A stretch of DNA of 64,000 nucleotides from Hybos culiciformis. Its lineage: Eukaryota; Arthropoda; Insecta; Diptera; Hybotidae. The number at the start of each line of letters is the position of its first letter. Positions within the stretch are counted from its first letter, which is position 1. The position numbers and the translations under genes were made by a program. The DNA is taken from positions 5,332,001-5,396,000 of the forward strand of contig OZ023275.1 of NCBI GenBank assembly GCA_964007475.1. The letters are read 5' to 3'. Under the pieces are notes generated by a model. That model ran no database searches, had not been told where the DNA came from, and saw only the letters and a program-made list of their open reading frames with translations. Below, in pieces: positions 47,859-59,406 of the stretch.

Positions 47859-50629
47859 ATGAGAAATAAAAATTTTTTAATATTAATTTCGTTTTTTATA
47901 TTATTTTGTGGAGTTTTATGTGAAAATATTGACCATTTTGATCAAGTAAAATATTTTAAGTGTATTATATAAAATTAATAATTAAAAATAATAAAGATAT
48001 TAAATAATTTTTTGGATATTATTCAGAAAGCCATGTATCGAATAAAAAAAAATTAAATTGAAGTTTTTCTCAAATTTCGGAAAATCTTTTGTTTTTAAAC
48101 TTTTGTTCCAACTCAAATGTGATTTCAAAAGAATTTAACTAGGTCGAAAATTGTACATTCATTGAATTTCATCGAAATAGAATTTAAGTAAAGGATTTTC
48201 GTATGATTTTGATTTCGATTCATAATGGCTTTTTAATATTGACATTTTAACTAAGAGTCTGTTCACTTATTAAACGATTGAAAAAAAAGAAATCTCCCTT
48301 TTCTGTTAAACAAATGTCACAATTTATAAATTGAGGACGTAATTTTCTGCATTCTGTATAATCTGCTTAAATCAACTACTTATAAAATAATATTTGGCTG
48401 ACTGAAATCAAAAACTTATAATAATACGTGACCGACCGAATTTTCTTACCCATTTTTGCCGCTTTTTTCTTTTCTATACAATTTTAGTTTTTGAATTCAC
48501 TTAAAAGTAGACCTACAAATTTAGTTTGTTATGGGAAATTTAAAATTTCCCTTTGCAGAATTTGAAAAAGTAAAATTGAATTTGTGAACGGATTTAGGAC
48601 AAAATTATTTCATTTTTTTAAATAACAGCAGTAAAATCGTGTCGTTCACAAATTAAAAAACCTGGAATATTAAATCCGATTGCAATTTTTTCAATAATCG
48701 CTAATAAGTGAACAGACTCTTAGTCTAAAAAAAATAATATACCTAGTCGTGCATCTTCTTTTTAGGGCTTCAGATAATAACTAATTTATAATGCTAATAT
48801 AATATTAAGAATAGTGTTATATTATATTATAATAGAAAATATACTTAAATATTACATTATAATCACTTTTATTCGAGTTTCTTCTCCATACATTTTATTC
48901 GTGTTTCATAAGCAAAACAATTTTCGCAATACAAAACAGCCAAAATTTCTTTTCTAAATTGTCAAAAATTAAAATTCTTGGTTTAAACAATGAGGCTGTT
49001 TTTACGAAACAAAATTATAGATTCGAAATGATATTTAATTTCCATTAAGTGCTAATGTTTTGTTCTTACTTTATTTTGTCATTATAATTATTTTTACTTC
49101 AGATTTATTTTACAGAAAAATAAATTTTACATAGTTAATTATCGAATGATTTTTTTTAAAGGGACTAACTCAATCAAAATCTTTAAATGTACAACAACCA
49201 AATAGTATGGAAGATATTTTACAAGTTTTAGATCAAGGATACAGGTATTTTAGAAAAAAAAAAAAATTAAAGAAAATAACTACCTTGTTAGTAATTATTA
49301 TTATTCGTATTCAATTTCGGTTATTGGTGTTGTTTTTTTAACAAATTCTTATTAATGTACAACTTATAATCAGAACTTCGTCCATAATTTCTTTTTTCCA
49401 AATTAGTTCTTCAAATATACGCCCAAAACTTATGTATAATACTTATTAATGGATATTAATTTGTTATCATTGTCGAATAATTTGCCAAAATTATGACGGA
49501 TCATAATTAGTCTTTCTGATTTTTTTTATGTTGCATTGTATGTGCATTTATTAAAACAATTAAAAATATATTCACACATATATACAAATTCAATGAAAAC
49601 AGAAAACTTAAAAATTTAATTATAAACTAGAAAAAAACGTACCATAAGTTTATCTGACAATTCTGATGAGTTATATGAATTTTTTCTAAGACAACCATTA
49701 CCATCTAGTATTGATATGGAAAGTACACCCCCATGGGCATTACAAATTTTGGTGCAGCTAATTAAATTAAGTAAGTAATTTTTTTTAATATTCAATAAGG
49801 GACTGTTCACATATTACGTAACGCTTTTTTTGCCGTTTTTTAACCCCCCCCCCCCCTCCCATAGTAACAGATCGTAACAAATTCCGAAGACCCCTCCCCC
49901 CCCCCCCCCCCCGAAAAGAATAACGTAACAAAAGTTAAACACTTTTTAAATTACTTTTTGAACAATTTTTTTATTCGAATAAACAAAACAAAATTCATTA
50001 TAACTTAAGTTTTTTTTTGCGTGCATTAATATTATATTTAGTGTAATTTTTTTTAAATTTGGTTACATAACATTTTTATAAACACCCCCCGCCTCCGCCG
50101 TAACAAACAGTAAAAAATTTTCAAACCCCCCCCCTAGGCCGTTACGTAATTTGTGAACAGCCCCTAATTAAAAATGTTTATACAAATACTGGGGGGTTAT
50201 TAATCAACTATGCAGTTGAAATTATTGAAGGATTATTTTTATTTGTCAACAAAGTAGTTTTATTTTATTACATAGATACCTACTAACATTAAATTCGATT
50301 TTTTACGGCTTATTAAAGTTTAATGAGATAATTAATATCAGCTTTAGCTTTTAGGCAAATAATTAGTTATATGGTTATACCTAATTAAAAAAAAAAAAAT
50401 TAAATATCTATTCTTCATAAGTAAATATTTATTTTTTTTAGATCAAAATTGTGTAAATGGAAGAAATTTTGCAATACCTAGGCCTGGACGGCGATCAGCT
50501 GATGATGCAATGATATCTGATCTAATGAATAGTTATGAAGAAAGAAGCAGACCTCCATTATCACCAAGATTGGGAAAAAAATCAGTGCCGTTTAAACCTC
50601 GACTTGGCAGGCGATCCTATGACGATTAA
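47859..50629 (+). CDS. Hug: Hugin neuropeptide precursor (pyrokinin)
   Basis: Four exons, 47,859-47,945, 49,162-49,244, 49,631-49,770 and 50,442-50,629, encode 165 residues. The first exon is a signal peptide (MRNKNFLILISFFILFCGVL). Exon 2 meets exon 3 at a KKR processing site. The last exon carries three Gly-plus-dibasic amidation sites: NFAIPRP-GRR, a peptide ending SRPPLSPRL-GKK, and SVPFKPRL-GRR, then SYDD. SVPFKPRL-amide equals the pyrokinin of D. melanogaster hugin, which links taste and nutrient state to feeding and locomotion through PRXamide receptors; the SPRL peptide sits where fly hug-gamma does. The IPRP-amide candidate ends in Pro rather than Leu and may be an inactive or changed third copy. 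The precursor is secreted by neurons and cut by prohormone convertases and amidated by PHM. Its introns carry two MITEs. Poly(A) words lie near 50,695-50,725. Confidence 0.95.
48251..48723. mobile_element. MITE with CTAAGAGTCTGTTCAC termini, in hugin intron 1
   Basis: CTAAGAGTCTGTTCACTTAT at 48,251 is matched by its reverse complement ending at 48,723; about 22 bases of terminal repeat are exact and a CGATT word extends it. Length is 473 bases. The CTAAG/CTTAG ends are themselves palindromic, so the target duplication cannot be read unambiguously. It has no ORF. The CTGTTCAC core is shared with the element at 49,799. Confidence 0.85.
49799..50164. mobile_element. Harbinger/Tourist-like MITE, 366 bp, in hugin intron 3
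   Basis: The flanks are TAA at 49,796-49,798 and 50,165-50,167. The termini are inverted repeats: GGGACTGTTCACATATTACG on the left, and GGGGCTGTTCACAAATTACG as the reverse complement of the right. A TWA target and GGG-starting termini fit PIF/Harbinger-derived MITEs. The interior has three long C tracts (around 49,845-49,856, 49,897-49,912 and 50,126-50,133) that stand out in this AT-rich DNA. It has no ORF. Confidence 0.88.
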
Positions 50630-51048
50630 TTTTTTCGTTTTTGTTTTTTTTTTGTTTTAATTTTTGAATTTAAACAGCAGATCAGTAAAAAAAAAAATAA
50701 AAAGAGGTATATTTATGTTGAATAAATTTTTAATATTAATGAATTTGTATAAAATAAAAATAATTATATAATGGGAATAAAAATTAAATGACGAACATAA
50801 TGAAATTGTGCTAGTTAATTTATTTGCTATCGATTGGGATTGATGAATAAGTTTTTTCTGAATTATAAAAGAAATTATAGATTCAGAAATTAGATTAATT
50901 TTGGATTAAAATTGCATGAAAATAACGATATTCTAGAAAAAGCATATAATTTATTATACGTAATTAAATTAAATATTTAAGTACAAAATATTTTTTCTTT
51001 CACGTTAAAGTTTAATTTGGTCACTTCAATGCACTAAACTCTTAATTC

Positions 51049-51245
51049 TCAAATGGGGATTTCTTCACCTAAATCGTCTGTAGTACAACACTCAAAATAT
51101 CGTAAGTTTGGTCCACCAAATGCTACTGAAGTTATTTGTTTACAAGGCTTTTAGATTTTTTGTTCAATTTTTCCAACTCTACTAAAAAAGAAGGCAATGT
51201 TAACAGAATCTTAATTTTTCGGCCTGGTAAAAATTCAGTATCTTT
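51049..51245 (-). pseudogene. regucalcin-like fragment, decayed, antisense to hugin
   Basis: On the minus strand the frame ITSVAFGGPNLRYFE, then TTDDLGEEIPI and a stop at 51,051-51,049, matches the conserved propeller block TSCTFGGPNMDILFVTT of the regucalcin gene 4 kb away. About 60 bases upstream, in another frame, PGRKIKILLTLPS resembles the preceding strand (VDGTTGKIVQDINIP). A stop and a frameshift lie between the two parts, and the C-terminal KITGLG block is missing. The TSVAFGGPNL wording differs from the intact neighbour, so it probably derives from another family member. The fragment lies 490-690 bases from the assembly gap. Confidence 0.55.
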
Positions 51246-51735
51246 GGCTTTTACTCTTATATATATAATAACTTATACAAATATTATGTTTGGAATATCA
51301 TTGAAAACATAACCATGAAAAAAAACCAAGATTAACATACCTACCACAAAAATAATAAAACGAAAAATAAAAAAAGAGAAACGTTGTGCAGTAACAATTT
51401 AGAATAATAGCATAGTTTGTTAATAATATCAGTGCACTAGAAAAAAAAGATGTATCTCAAAAAAATTCTATTCTAAACTTTGGACGACTAGAGTACAAAG
51501 TTAATACTATAATTTTATAAAAATACTTAACTGTGTTGATCTACATAATGTACAGGTTTCCCCAAACAAAATTATTCTCTATTTCTCGATTAAAAGCACA
51601 AAAATTAAAATTAAAAAAATCTTATAGTCAGTCTAAACTTTTTTCTGTACATTATAATGTTGAAGATGTAATTAATTTTAACGATTGTAAAGTTACAAAC
51701 TTTTTTTTGTAGGTACCAACTTACTTATTTCTTCT

Positions 51736-51935
51736 NNNNNNNNNNNNNNNNNNNNNNNNNNNNNNNNNNNNNNNNNNNNNNNNNNNNNNNNNNNNNNNNN
51801 NNNNNNNNNNNNNNNNNNNNNNNNNNNNNNNNNNNNNNNNNNNNNNNNNNNNNNNNNNNNNNNNNNNNNNNNNNNNNNNNNNNNNNNNNNNNNNNNNNNN
51901 NNNNNNNNNNNNNNNNNNNNNNNNNNNNNNNNNNN
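51736..51935. other. assembly gap of 200 N
   Basis: Exactly 200 undetermined bases, a size often used as a placeholder, separate the hugin contig from the Lrrk contig. True distance and even adjacency or orientation are unproven. The missing Lrrk kinase and WD40 exons would be expected on this side. Confidence 0.99.
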
Positions 51936-52247
51936 TTGAGTCTATTCCAGCAACAAAATTTGTATACAAATTTTTATTACTTGTGTGAGTTAAAATTCTC
52001 GCCTCAAAATATATGATATAACACATTTAAAAATTATGTTTCAAAATTGTGTATTATATTAAAAATATATTAAAAACGGAATTAAAATTTTTTATATATC
52101 CGAAATTCTGAAAAGGGTGCTTTTTAAGTTGTTATAGAACTTTTGTATTCTGTGTTAAATATTGTATTGTAGATAGATTTTAGTACGTGTAATTTTTTTT
52201 GCTAATTACCTACCTACTTATTAAATAATAATGTTTAGAAAACTTAC

Positions 52248-52417
52248 GGATGATTCAAAATTGCGGAAGAAGACGGTCTGACATTTGGATCCGGATGAGT
52301 CATTATTTTTATTCAATCATTAAATTCACTACTCAATAATGGTACATTTGGAACTTTTCCTTGGCGTAGATCATGCCATTCTGCGCCATTTTTTGGAAGT
52401 GGTCCTCCACCCGCCGC
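52248..52417 (-). pseudogene. Wee1-type kinase exon with in-frame TGA
   Basis: Between a good acceptor (TTTATCATAG) and a perfect donor (CC|GTAAGT) the minus strand encodes AAGGGPLPKNGAEWHDLRQG, then KVPNVPLLSSEFND, a TGA, and IKIMTHPDPNVRPSSSAILN. This is the C-lobe of Wee1 kinases, the Cdk1 Tyr15 inhibitors: family members have PLP.NG..WH..R.G and HPDP..RPS in the same order. The TGA sits where Wee1 proteins have Leu (EFNDL or EFTEL), a one-base change from TTA/TGA type codons. No other Wee1 exon is found around it. It lies between the last visible Lrrk exon (52,703) and the gap, on the Lrrk strand. A duplicated, dead exon is most likely; a sequencing error in a real gene whose other exons lie in the gap is possible. 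Confidence 0.8.
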
Positions 52418-52702
52418 CTATGATAAATAAAAAATTATTTATTGAGAAATATATAAAAATAAAAATTGAGGCAAATTTATCTCTAAAAGTCTGCAATTCA
52501 ATCAAGCTCTAATATCTAATTAGAATGGCTCTTATTTGCTTCTTTATTTAAAAATAGGAGTTATATTATAATGCGGAAATTTCAATCTTCTAATGAAAAT
52601 TTTCCCATTTTAAGAATTTTAATTTCAAACTTCGAAATAATTGGGATAATTTCTATAATAAAAAATTAATTTAAAAAAATTGTAAATTAATTGTTTATTT
52701 AC

Positions 52703-55700
52703 TTTTTAAAATTAGTTGTTGCATTTTGTTTGTACAACATATCTAAATCATCTAAACGCATAATTCCATTTTTCACAAATGGATTAATTTCTCTTATTGT
52801 AATAATATGTGCCAACATATCACACAACCTTTGCGGATCAAGAAAATAAAAATTTTTTAATGAGGAGTCATCATAATGAAGAATTACACCATTATCGTGT
52901 AATAACATAACTGCTTGATTAAATTCAGACCAATCCCTGAAATACCAAAATATTAAAGTTACATTGATTGACAATTTAATATAAATTCTATTTAATTTAC
53001 CGAAACGATTTATGATCATTTAAGTTCATATATTCAGTGATTAATTTTTTAAAAGTATCTGTATCTACAACTGGATCGACATCAGAAATCCGCATATGAG
53101 AAACTATGTTAGCTATAACATCTTCTAAAGCTATATAACTAGCTGGTACTTTTTGTAATAATAATGGTTGCTTGGAAGATGAAGATCGCATTGAAAACGC
53201 GGTATCGTATATTAAATCAGAGAGAATTCGAATGTTGAAAAATGATCTTAAATATAAATTATAAAATTGTATCTTTGTTACAATATTCCATCTTCTAAAG
53301 AATTTATAATAGGTATGTGTTTAGGTAATACAAATAAATTTTTACAATTTTTTAACCAAATTAGCATAAAAAGTACATTATTTGTCAATTGAATAGATTC
53401 GTTACAATTTCATATTTCATTCAATGTGCTTATAGTTTTCTTAAGTTTACCAACTTTTTTTTACTAATTAAAAAAAGTTGGTAAAAGATTCCTTTAAATG
53501 AGAGAAATATAAAACTTAAGAAAACTATCAAAATGTTGAAAAAAAAGTATGAAAATATGTCGAACCTATTCAAATGACGACGATACCTATTATAAAATTG
53601 ATATTTTCAGCTAATTTTTTTAATAAAATAAATCTTAATAAGTTAATAAGTTTGAACAATCTTTAAAAATCATTTACCTGCAACTTATTTGAATAGTGTC
53701 TACAACTTTAGGTAAACCAATTTTTTCAGCATCTGGAACAGAAATAAACCGTTCCTTTATAATTCTCTGCAACTCTTCCGCATATTCAGATGCAAAATTT
53801 TCTCCCACAGTGTCGTAATGTGTGCCAACAATAATAACGTGTGAGTTTGGTGCTCTTGTCTAGAATATTAAAAAAAAACTATACATTGATACTTAATACC
53901 TAATGAGACAAATAAAATTTAATTAGGATCATCATTTTTTTTTTGTGATGATAGTTTTTTACTTTCAGACAGTGCCCAGTTGGTATAACCCATAATTGCA
54001 ATCTTTTCAGGAAATGAGAATGAATATTTCGACTGAACTTTTGATAATTACATTTATTTACACAGAGATTTTAGTGCTTAATTTTAATTTCTAAAAATAA
54101 TAACCTGTATATTTCCCAACCACAACAATACTTCGCTTAAACCCTTTAATCCGTCAGTTATCTTCCATAACACTAAATACAAGCTTCTTTTCGACAAAAA
54201 ATATTGATGAGTTGCATAATATCTGTAAAGAAATATTTATATTGTAATAAAAAATAAATAAAAAGGATTAATTTGACTTAATACTCTTTTTGTCCTCCGA
54301 AATCCCATGTTCGAAACACAACTGGTCCATAGTATGGAGAGATTCTTCTTCTTTTATCACAAACCCAGGTTCCAATATCAACTCCTAAAATTAAATATAA
54401 GATATTTTAAATTATACAGAACATTCCGTTACAAAAAAAAACTTGAAAAATATTTACAAATTAAAAAACTTGTGTACTCACCAACAGTTGAAATATTGTA
54501 GTTATTTTTTTTATTTGAACTAGTTGAATTTTTTTTACTCATGCGCGTTGACCAATTATCAGGGGGTTTTGATTTTTGAGCATCTTCTTTACGTAATAAT
54601 TCTAGAAGAGTTGTCTTTCCAATTCCTTAAAGTGCAAAATTTTGTTTATGTTTATTTATTTTTCGACGTATTTTTTCGACAAAAACAGGCAGTAACAAAA
54701 TAAGTATAAATCGAACGGACATTAAGTCCTTCATTTCAAAACAATTATCGAAGTTGAGTCAAAAATTCCGCATAAATAATTGTTGAATTATTTTGAATTA
54801 GTTTTCATAATATGCAGAGAAGAGTATGTATGATAATTATAAGTTCAGAATGGGCTAGAGAATTTTTTTAAAATAGGTAATACATAAAATTAAAATAAAT
54901 TCTAGATCTAAATTGCGTTTGCGTAATAGACTATTTACATACTAAAAACAACACAAAATTAAAAAAAAATAAAACTTACAACTCATATTTTAAATAATGA
55001 ATATACCTTGTACTCCGACTACCATTAATTTCATTCGTGCATACGGCTGAGCATCTATCACAAAAAAAATATAATTATTTGAAATTTATTTTAAAATAAA
55101 TCAATTTTACACAACTATTTTCTAGAATAATAGAACTCCATAATTCTCACAAAAAATAATATGTAATTGTGAAAAAATCAAAAAATAGATAAATCTATAT
55201 AAATTATTTTTATTTTTTGGTAAAATTATGAAATACTAAATGAAGGAACTGGCACTTTAAAACTTTTCAATTAAATTATTTTTCACCTTCATAAATAGAT
55301 TTCAAATAACCAATTATGTCCATTGTTTTGTATTTTTTACTCTCAACCATTGTTTTCCACGGATCTTGCAATGAACAACCTCTCATATTTAGATTCCACA
55401 ATCTGTTCAATAATCCCAAATGTTTTGGCAAATCCGTTATATCTATATTCCCACTTATGTTGAGGACACTAAGACTAGTTAATTCACTTATTGACGAAGG
55501 AATATCCTAAAAAAAAAACAAAATGTTTATCCCTTGAATTATTAGTTTTGTTATTTTACTCATAGCACCATCAAATCGATGTGTTTCGAAGTAAGTGTTT
55601 TGTGTTTTGTGTTCTCGAAGTGAATGTAGAAGTGTAATGAGTTTTTGGTATTGTTTTGTATCTGCGTACGATTGTTTATAAATTGATTTCCCTTTTATCT

Positions 55701-56950
55701 AGTTAAAATTAAAAATTGTTAACTTGAGGCAATTATTGCTAATATCTAGCATTGATAAATTAGGAAAAACCAATTTAGATTTTGTCAATCCTATAACATT
55801 CCAATCGACATCGGCTTCTTCAAATGTTGTTACGTCGTCCGTTGATAATTGGATTCTAGTAAGCAAATTATCAGCCACAATAAGAGTTTTCAGAGCTTCA
55901 AATCTGAAAAGTACGAGCCCAATAAAAATTTTTCCGTTTCTATAGTTACTTCAATTTACCTCAAGTGTTTCCTGTGATGACAAACATTTTTAAGAATTGT
56001 TTTCCTTAAAGAATTGCAACTGTTTTCCAAAGATTCTTCAATTTGACCTTCGGAATTTTCAGAATCACTAACTATATCTGAACTATAACATTGCAAATAT
56101 GGATCTAGATCAGTAATTCTTGGTAAACTTGGCCAACAAGTAATTTCATTATGTGATAAATCTAGCTGCCTTAAAGTCGCTGGATAACTTGTAACATGTC
56201 CCATTGATCTTTTATTAAGAAAAGATGGTTTTAAGATAATTTCTTATTAAAATACTACATTTCCAGTATACCTTAGACTATTGTATGACATATTGAGTCT
56301 TGTTAGATTAACAGCAAGACATGGCAAACAACTTGGGACTGCTGTGAATAAATTATTGGCAATGTTTAAACTAGATAATTGTGAAACATCTAAGCTTTTC
56401 CTATTACTATTCCATTTTATATCATTTTCTACTGTTTCTAGAGCACTAGACCACATATTACGATGAATTACTTCATAGATGCTAAAATAATAATGAAAAA
56501 CAATGAGATTTGTTAACTAAATTGATTTCTAGAAAAAATAACCTTATGTTTTTAGATTTATCCCATATAGTCTGAGTTGAATCCATTCTTTTAATTGGCG
56601 TATCTGGTTTTCTTCTGCATTTTTGAGATATCTGACAATAAAAATTATATGCACATGTCATAAAATAGAAATACAACAATTTTACAAAATATTGTTTTAT
56701 CTTAGCAACTGGTAAATCTTTCAACAGATTGAATGCCAAATTTAACTCTTTCAATTTAGGTGCTTTCCACATTTCTAATGGTAATTGTTGTAATTTGTTA
56801 TTAGAAATGTCCAATGTAATTAAATTCGGAATTTCAAAAACTTGGGCAGAAACTTGAATTAAATTGTTATCTTGAAGAAAAAGCTCTTCTGAAACTGGAC
56901 AATTGTATTTTTTGTCAGAAGATAATGGCAATTGTTCCAATTTATTTTCC
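52703..56950 (-). CDS. Lrrk: Lrrk, leucine-rich repeat / ROC-COR part (incomplete at both ends)
   Basis: Thirteen exons in order: 56,950-56,686, 56,631-56,543, 56,481-56,272, 56,208-55,960, 55,903-55,723, 55,506-55,287, 55,054-55,007, 54,625-54,482, 54,384-54,285, 54,222-54,105, 53,859-53,678, 53,246-53,001, 52,936-52,703. They give about 750 residues. The LRRs come first (LITLDISNNKLQQLPLEMW, LSSLNIANNLFTAVP, LRQLDLSHNEITCWP, LSMLDISNNCLK). A ROC GTPase follows, with P-loop GVQGIGKTT split by an intron, WDFGGQKEY as the G3 switch and VGTHYD as G4. COR comes last, ending FLDPQRLCDMLAHII. LRRK proteins are multidomain kinases of endolysosomal membranes; the human LRRK2 gene is a Parkinson's disease gene. 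The kinase and WD40 parts should follow but are absent before the gap. The N-terminal exons are not visible either. Two junctions are irregular: the first exon is preceded by TTTACG instead of AG, and exon 5 reads CTCAAG|TTAAC. Confidence 0.93.
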
Positions 56951-57120
56951 GTAAAAAAAAAATTAAATAAAATATAAATAAAATAAAATAAACTTACCTT
57001 TTTTTTATTTTTTATTTATTTTATTTTATTGTTATTTAAATTTTTTCCATCACGTGTTTGTTTTTCAAAATATAATGAAATTATAAATGTCAACTTATCA
57101 ACAAAGTCAACAAAGCAACA

Positions 57121-57278
57121 AATAATTGACGCTGTTGTCAGCTTTACGTAAACTGGCGCTTATGTACGCCTTGCAATTTCCTTTGATTTAGCAACAAATA
57201 ATAAGCAATTTATAATAGTTATTTGTACAAAAATAACTCACGCTGCTGTCAGCTTTACGTAAACTGACATTTATGTAC
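57121..57278. repeat. imperfect direct repeat, 47 bp, offset 111
   Basis: The block around GTCAGCTTTACGTAAACTG is present at 57,121-57,167 and at 57,232-57,278 (TGACGCTGTTGTC and TCACGCTGCTGTC before it, TTATGTAC after it). Between them CAACAAATAATA also recurs. It lies about 170 bases beyond the first visible Lrrk exon. It could be a duplicated regulatory module or a transposon remnant. Confidence 0.6.
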
Positions 57279-59406
57279 AACCAGTAACTGTTTGAAGAGA
57301 AAGATTACCGTAATAAGTCGCTTACACTCAAAAATAAGATAGACTGCAAGGTCAAATATTTGTTTCGACTTAGAACATAGTTCAATATCCGACACAAAAG
57401 TCGGTAATTTAAATTGGTCTTTTCAGCTGACCTTAAAACTGGCGGCCGGGACAAACTCCTGTTTATTGGTGTTCAGGTCAGTTTCAAAACTAACAAACAA
57501 GTCGGAGGCATATTTTAAGCCGGTGTGCCAAAAATATGTTAACTATGAGTGAACTTGTAGGCCGGTTCAGTAATCGACGCCCATGCCAGTACAAATACTT
57601 GACATTTCTTTGCGAACTGGCGCGATGGTATATTGGGATATATTGTCAAATCATACTGCTGTAAAAATAATTTGTATCCTTATATGTAATTATTAGAACT
57701 AGCTATGTCCAGACCTATCTAATAATGGTTCTTTGGGTGTATTATTCTAAATGAAATTTTAATTCTTTTTTATATTGCTATAGAGATAATTTTAATAATA
57801 TTGATAACACAATAATTTTTTTCAATAATAATAATAATAATAATAATGCACTCTTTTATCATTATTTATTTAAATTTTAATATTTATGGCGATAATTTTT
57901 AGGAAACCTTAATGCATAATCTTAAATGATTTTAAAATGATTTTCAAACATAACATACCTATGCAAAACCTAATTTGAAATTAAATTTAAAACGAAATAA
58001 AGTAAACTTCTTGTGGTAAATAGTTCAAAATCTAAAACAGCCAGCGTAAGTGACAAATATATTCAAATATTAAATTATGAAAATTTTATTTATTTTACAG
58101 AAATAAACCATGGCGTATTCCTCACTTTAATTATCTTCCTAACTTCTTTTTCCCTTAGGGTATATAATTTCTAATTGTGGTCACATAATATTGGTTTTTT
58201 TAAATAAATAATAATTTAAGAAATGAGCTTTAAATCTATATTTTTATACATAGATTTAAAATGTTAAAATATTAAGATCTAATAAATTTAAATTAGGTAT
58301 AACTGTATTATATTATGTGTATCTAAAGTATGTAATATACATATGAACACATAATATATGCTTACATTATTGAGATATATATATATATAATTATATTTAT
58401 ATACATACAATATATATTAAATATAATTTGAAATGAAAATAATAAATTCAAGAATCTATAATATCTATACAGGTAAAAATTAACTATATTTATGCATAAT
58501 TTAAATGTTATATTTGTATGTACAATGTAGAACATATATAAATCAACTTTGATATTGTATGATAAGAAGACAAAATTTCTTTAAAAAACACATTGTAAAA
58601 AATAGGTTTATAAATTAAAAGCTAAATCAACAAAAACATAAAATTTCTTATCAATGAAAAAATCTATCAGCCTTCTATGCACATACCCACGTGTGTATTT
58701 AAAAAGGAAAAATCCACTAAAATGTTTGATTTTTTTATATATACATAAGATTTTCATTTTCATAATTTTATTAATTAAGATGTAAAATCTTTAGCATAGT
58801 TGTATTTAGACCATTGTTATTTATATTAATGTCGTAGGTACACATTATTACTAATATAAAAAAACAAAGACCATTCCCTTTCATTATTATTTATAATATA
58901 CCAAAAATTAAATCACATACATAGTTAGTTGAAAATATTTTGTAATATATAATTTTTGAAAGTGATTAGGGGTAATGTCCTGTATAATTTATTATTATTA
59001 TTATTATTTTAAATATATATAATTATAAATAATAAGGTATATAGATAATGTTAAGTACGTATTTATGCGAATATGTATGTATTATATAAAATAGAAATAT
59101 CTCAGAGGGATATATATTATTTGATGTTAATTCTTATGTGAACAAATTTATAATTTTCTTAAAGGACGTAATTATGCATTATGTTTATGTTAAATAATAA
59201 TCAAAATTTAAATCAAGTTCTTATGACAAACAATTTATATAATATTTAATTAAATTTTCGATTGACTTATAAACATTCAGTAGTAAAAATTAAAAGTATA
59301 TTTATTCCGAAGTAGAAGATATAAACAAAAAATATACCTAATAATTATGTATTTACAATTTGTATTTCATTTACAAAATTGTAACTGAAATGAACTAATA
59401 GGAAGA

